Source of the DNA: Flavobacterium faecale
GTDB lineage: Bacteria > Bacteroidota > Bacteroidia > Flavobacteriales > Flavobacteriaceae
NCBI RefSeq assembly: GCF_003076455.1
Contig: NZ_CP020918.1
Coordinates: 558,001 to 622,000 of the forward strand
DNA: 64,000 nucleotides
Reading direction: 5' to 3'
Shown: positions 61,944 through 64,000 of the stretch, one piece after another
How positions within the stretch are numbered: position 1 is the first letter of the stretch
How the letters are laid out: each line of letters begins with the position of its first letter
Translations under genes and position numbers: made by a program
Notes under the pieces: generated by a model
Databases searched by the model: none
Seen by the model: only the letters and a program-made list of their open reading frames with translations
What the model was told of the DNA's origin: nothing

Positions 61944-62180
61944 TTTTTTTTCAATTATTGCTAACTTGTATATATACGAAACAAACCTTCGCCTATCCAC
62001 CCCTATTTAGGTGCAAAATCGAAGATTTGTTTCAGATTATTGTCTTTTCAAATATATTAAAATATTCCTACAAATGTAAAACAAACTAAAAAAAATGAGA
62101 TTCCTACGGAATGACAAGATTGCGGACATTTGCTACAAAGAAGAAAAACCGCTTTAACTTCGATACCCGACAAGCTTTAA

Positions 62181-62366
62181 ATGATTGTTTTCCAGAAAAA
62201 TCGGGACAGGATTTGGAAACGAGAGAAACTAAAGATTTTACAAGAAAAACTAAAAGTTAAACCCCAAATAAAAGTAGCCAAAGAATCGAAAATCAGAAAG
62301 TGTCAATGTTGTAAAACGGGCAATTTGCACACCATATTGATTTTCGACCAACGAGGTCCCACCTGA
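62181..62366 (+). pseudogene. Possible transposase C-terminal remnant
   Basis: 61 codons directly after an in-frame stop: basic helix (KREKLKILQEKLKVK) and a terminal CQCCKTGNLHTILIFDQRGP. A Cys-x-x-Cys knuckle with a GP tail like this resembles the C-terminus of IS91-type transposases. No start signal or catalytic part remains. It may be noise. Confidence 0.4.
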
Positions 62367-62695
62367 TTAGTATCTAGGCGGTAGCCAAAAATTATCTCCC
62401 TCCAAAAACTAGTTTTATGGGTAGGGCAAGTATGCGCTGATGTGAAGGCAAACGCAATGAAACCAGCCTATTTATGGCTTAAAAAAAAAGAGGATGTTTT
62501 TTTGTCCTCTTGATCCCGAAGTGTTGGGGACTAAACTTATTTATCGATATCCCCATAGTGGCGGAAGTAGAGCGGTAAGCTTGTCCTGAGCGATAACCGA
62601 AGGGTTCAACCGCGGTTTCATTAGTACGTCAATTCGCTATCGCTCGGGTGTTGGCTTTTCAAGTCCAACAAACCTTTTGCTGTTAGCAGGCGTTT
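62367..62695. other. Intergenic mosaic with degraded repeats
   Basis: About 330 bp with GC-rich patches (CCCGAAGTGTTGGGGAC; GCGATAACCGAAGGGTT) and TTCATTAGTACGTC, shared with the group II intron at about 63722. It appears to be worn fragments of mobile elements. No gene. Confidence 0.4.
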
Positions 62696-63415
62696 TTATT
62701 TTTTCTTTTTGCGAAGTTTTTTTTCTTTCTTTAAATCCTTTTTTATTGTTTTAAGCAAAGATTCTAACTCTTTTATATTTGGTTTATCACGCCGTAATTT
62801 ACCTGCTTTAAATGCGCCGTATTTAAAAAGTTGACTGCAACTTTCTGTTGGAGACATACCTTCTTCGATTTTACCAAAAGCTTCCCAAAAACCATCTTTT
62901 CCAGTTTTGTCATTTAACATTGCGTGAACAATTTCTTCTTCTGCTATCGCATCCTGTACTTTTTTATGTAGTTTGGCATTTTTATAACGAGCTTTTATGT
63001 AAATAATAAATAAATTGAGTTTTGAAGGGTCAGATATTAGTTCTATTAATTCTTTTTCACTATTATCTAATTTTTCTTCTTCACTTTTATTCTTAAGTTT
63101 AGTGTAAATTTGCTTAGCTACGTTCTTCACTAAGTCATAGGCGAAATTCCCAACCATTCCACTTAATGCTGCAATCGCAAGAAAATCAAAATAATCGGTT
63201 GGAGCGATTAAAGAAAATTTTTCATTTACTTCTCCATTTTTTTTTACTTGCTCTTCGTATGCTCTTCGATAATTGAAACCATAAATAACTGTTTGATTTG
63301 AATACTCTTTCAATCGATTATAATATACTGTATCTAAAACAGATTCACAATTTTCGCATTTTTCATCTGTTGATTTTTCATTGATGTGTGCACAATTAAG
63401 ACATAAATAACTCAT
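62696..63415 (-). CDS. Hypothetical zinc-ribbon protein
   Basis: 239 residues. N-terminal zinc ribbon with Cys5, Cys8, Cys20 and Cys23 (CLNC...CENC). A hydrophobic patch at about 70-95 (DYFDFLAIAALSGMVGNFAYDLV) could be one membrane helix. The rest is helical and very lysine-rich, ending in KKEKKLRKKKK. No known family recognised. It is an orphan gene in the accessory region; a CTAACAGC motif is found 9-10 nt after its stop. Possible defence or regulatory role is speculation. Confidence 0.6.
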   Translation of the reverse strand: MSYLCLNCAHINEKSTDEKCENCESVLDTVYYNRLKEYSNQTVIYGFNYRRAYEEQVKKNGEVNEKFSLIAPTDYFDFLAIAALSGMVGNFAYDLVKNVAKQIYTKLKNKSEEEKLDNSEKELIELISDPSKLNLFIIYIKARYKNAKLHKKVQDAIAEEEIVHAMLNDKTGKDGFWEAFGKIEEGMSPTESCSQLFKYGAFKAGKLRRDKPNIKELESLLKTIKKDLKKEKKLRKKKK

Positions 63416-63564
63416 AGAGTGTGTTTTAATTTGTCAGTTTTTAAAATGGCTACTAATGTCTTGGCGCTACAAGATGTTTGGGATTAAAGATGCGAGTTTT
63501 TTCCATTATGCACAAGTTTTCCAAGTACAAAACCATCTTTAAATTCAGCCAAATACCCAAATAT

Positions 63565-63578
63565 CTTGTAACGGCTGT
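63565..63578. repeat. CTTGTAACGGCTGT motif, copy 2 (intron boundary)
   Basis: Same 14 bp as 59216-59229. Here the next bases are GTGTGCCCTGC, resembling a group II intron 5' end (GTGYG), instead of TATACACAG. Confidence 0.55.
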
Positions 63579-64000
63579 GTGTGCCCTGCATGAGCAGGAA
63601 GCAGATTGTAAATCGTTTGTTCACGATTCGAAATTAAACATTTTGAATTAGAAAACAAATCCTACAGTCTGATATTTTTCCAGAGGGTGCAAGTCCCTTA
63701 TGAGCGGATTGAAAACCCGAATCATTAGTACGTCGCAAGGTGGTTTATCGTGAGGTATGCACTGAAGGCAGCGAAACGACAAAATCCGGTACTGACGTAC
63801 AGGAACGTCATATGAGGCAAGTTAACGAGGATAAGCGTCCACAGCAACGTAACGTCCGAAGATTATCAAAATCGTTGATTTGTAGATGACGCAGGAATCG
63901 GAGGAAGGAAGAAGCTCTTACCGGGGGAGGTCTTGACAACTACGAGTTGGTTAGGTCAAGAAGTCAGCAGAAGTCATAGTACTTGTGGCAACGAGTTGCA
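63575..64000 (+). mobile_element. Group II intron, 5' part (continues past the window)
   Basis: The boundary near 63575-63579 begins GTGTG. Domain I-type RNA sequence follows: GAGGGTGCAAGTCCCTTATGAGCGG, AATCATTAGTACGTCGCAAGG, CCGGTACTGACGTACAGGAACGTCATATGAGGC, GATGACGCAGGAATCGG and GAAGAAGCTCTTACCGGGGGAGG, then GAAGTCAGCAGAAGTCATAGTAC just before where the maturase gene usually starts. This is the leader of the flavobacterial LtrA-type introns as I recognise it; the reverse transcriptase lies outside the window. Confidence 0.75.

Overview
The window is chromosomal DNA from a low-GC member of the Bacteroidota, most likely a Flavobacterium or a close relative. The evidence is: ribosomal protein S16 with a long Ala/Glu tail, a DNA polymerase III alpha subunit with a proofreading exonuclease fused to its N-terminus, T9SS type A C-terminal sorting domains, lipoproteins with Bacteroidota-type signals, and promoters of the TTG-N19..21-TAnnTTTG type instead of sigma70 boxes. 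All calls come from reading the sequence; no database search was possible.

Layout. 1-6.2 kb (minus strand): a chaperone-usher-like surface fibre locus (DUF4402 subunit, PapD-like chaperone, second DUF4402 subunit, usher-like barrel, and a large LamG protein cut by the window edge). 6.5-11.9 kb: two tRNA-Asp genes, a DUF58 protein, thioredoxin, TrmN6, RimM, S16, a small lipoprotein and an RRM protein. 12-20.5 kb: a four-gene cassette (EF-hand, YHYH, MORN-type lipoprotein, SCO) present twice in tandem, then a CotH-like lipoprotein and a divergent LytS/LytR-type two-component system. 20.7-26.9 kb: the leucine operon leuC-(four-helix-bundle gene)-leuD-ABM-leuA-leuB, with repeats derived from the leuA 3' end and a good promoter with a possible leucine-rich leader. 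27.4-31.7 kb: a DabB/DabA inorganic-carbon uptake operon preceded by a small unknown gene.

32-38.4 kb: an AraC-type regulator and two paralogous LamG/T9SS surface proteins; the first has a 21-bp-spaced direct repeat just upstream of its promoter. 38.7-47.7 kb: dnaE, glutaryl-CoA dehydrogenase-like, DUF3050, SGNH hydrolase and dienelactone hydrolase genes. 47.7-48.7 kb: a gene-free array of short palindromic repeats. 48.8-57.2 kb: ferredoxin, NifU-like and Mrp genes (Fe-S handling), an alkyltransferase-like protein, a LysE-type exporter, trmB, an ammonium transporter, an L,D-transpeptidase and a hibernation factor.

57.6-64 kb is accessory: two GNAT acetyltransferases, a secreted-protein gene broken by an IS3-family element and a frameshift, two orphan hypothetical genes, a transposase remnant, and the 5' part of a group II intron at the right edge. 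Three genes here share a TRACAGC-type motif just after their stop codons, which gives the region a gene-cassette appearance. Several families of flavobacterial interspersed palindromes are scattered through the window.
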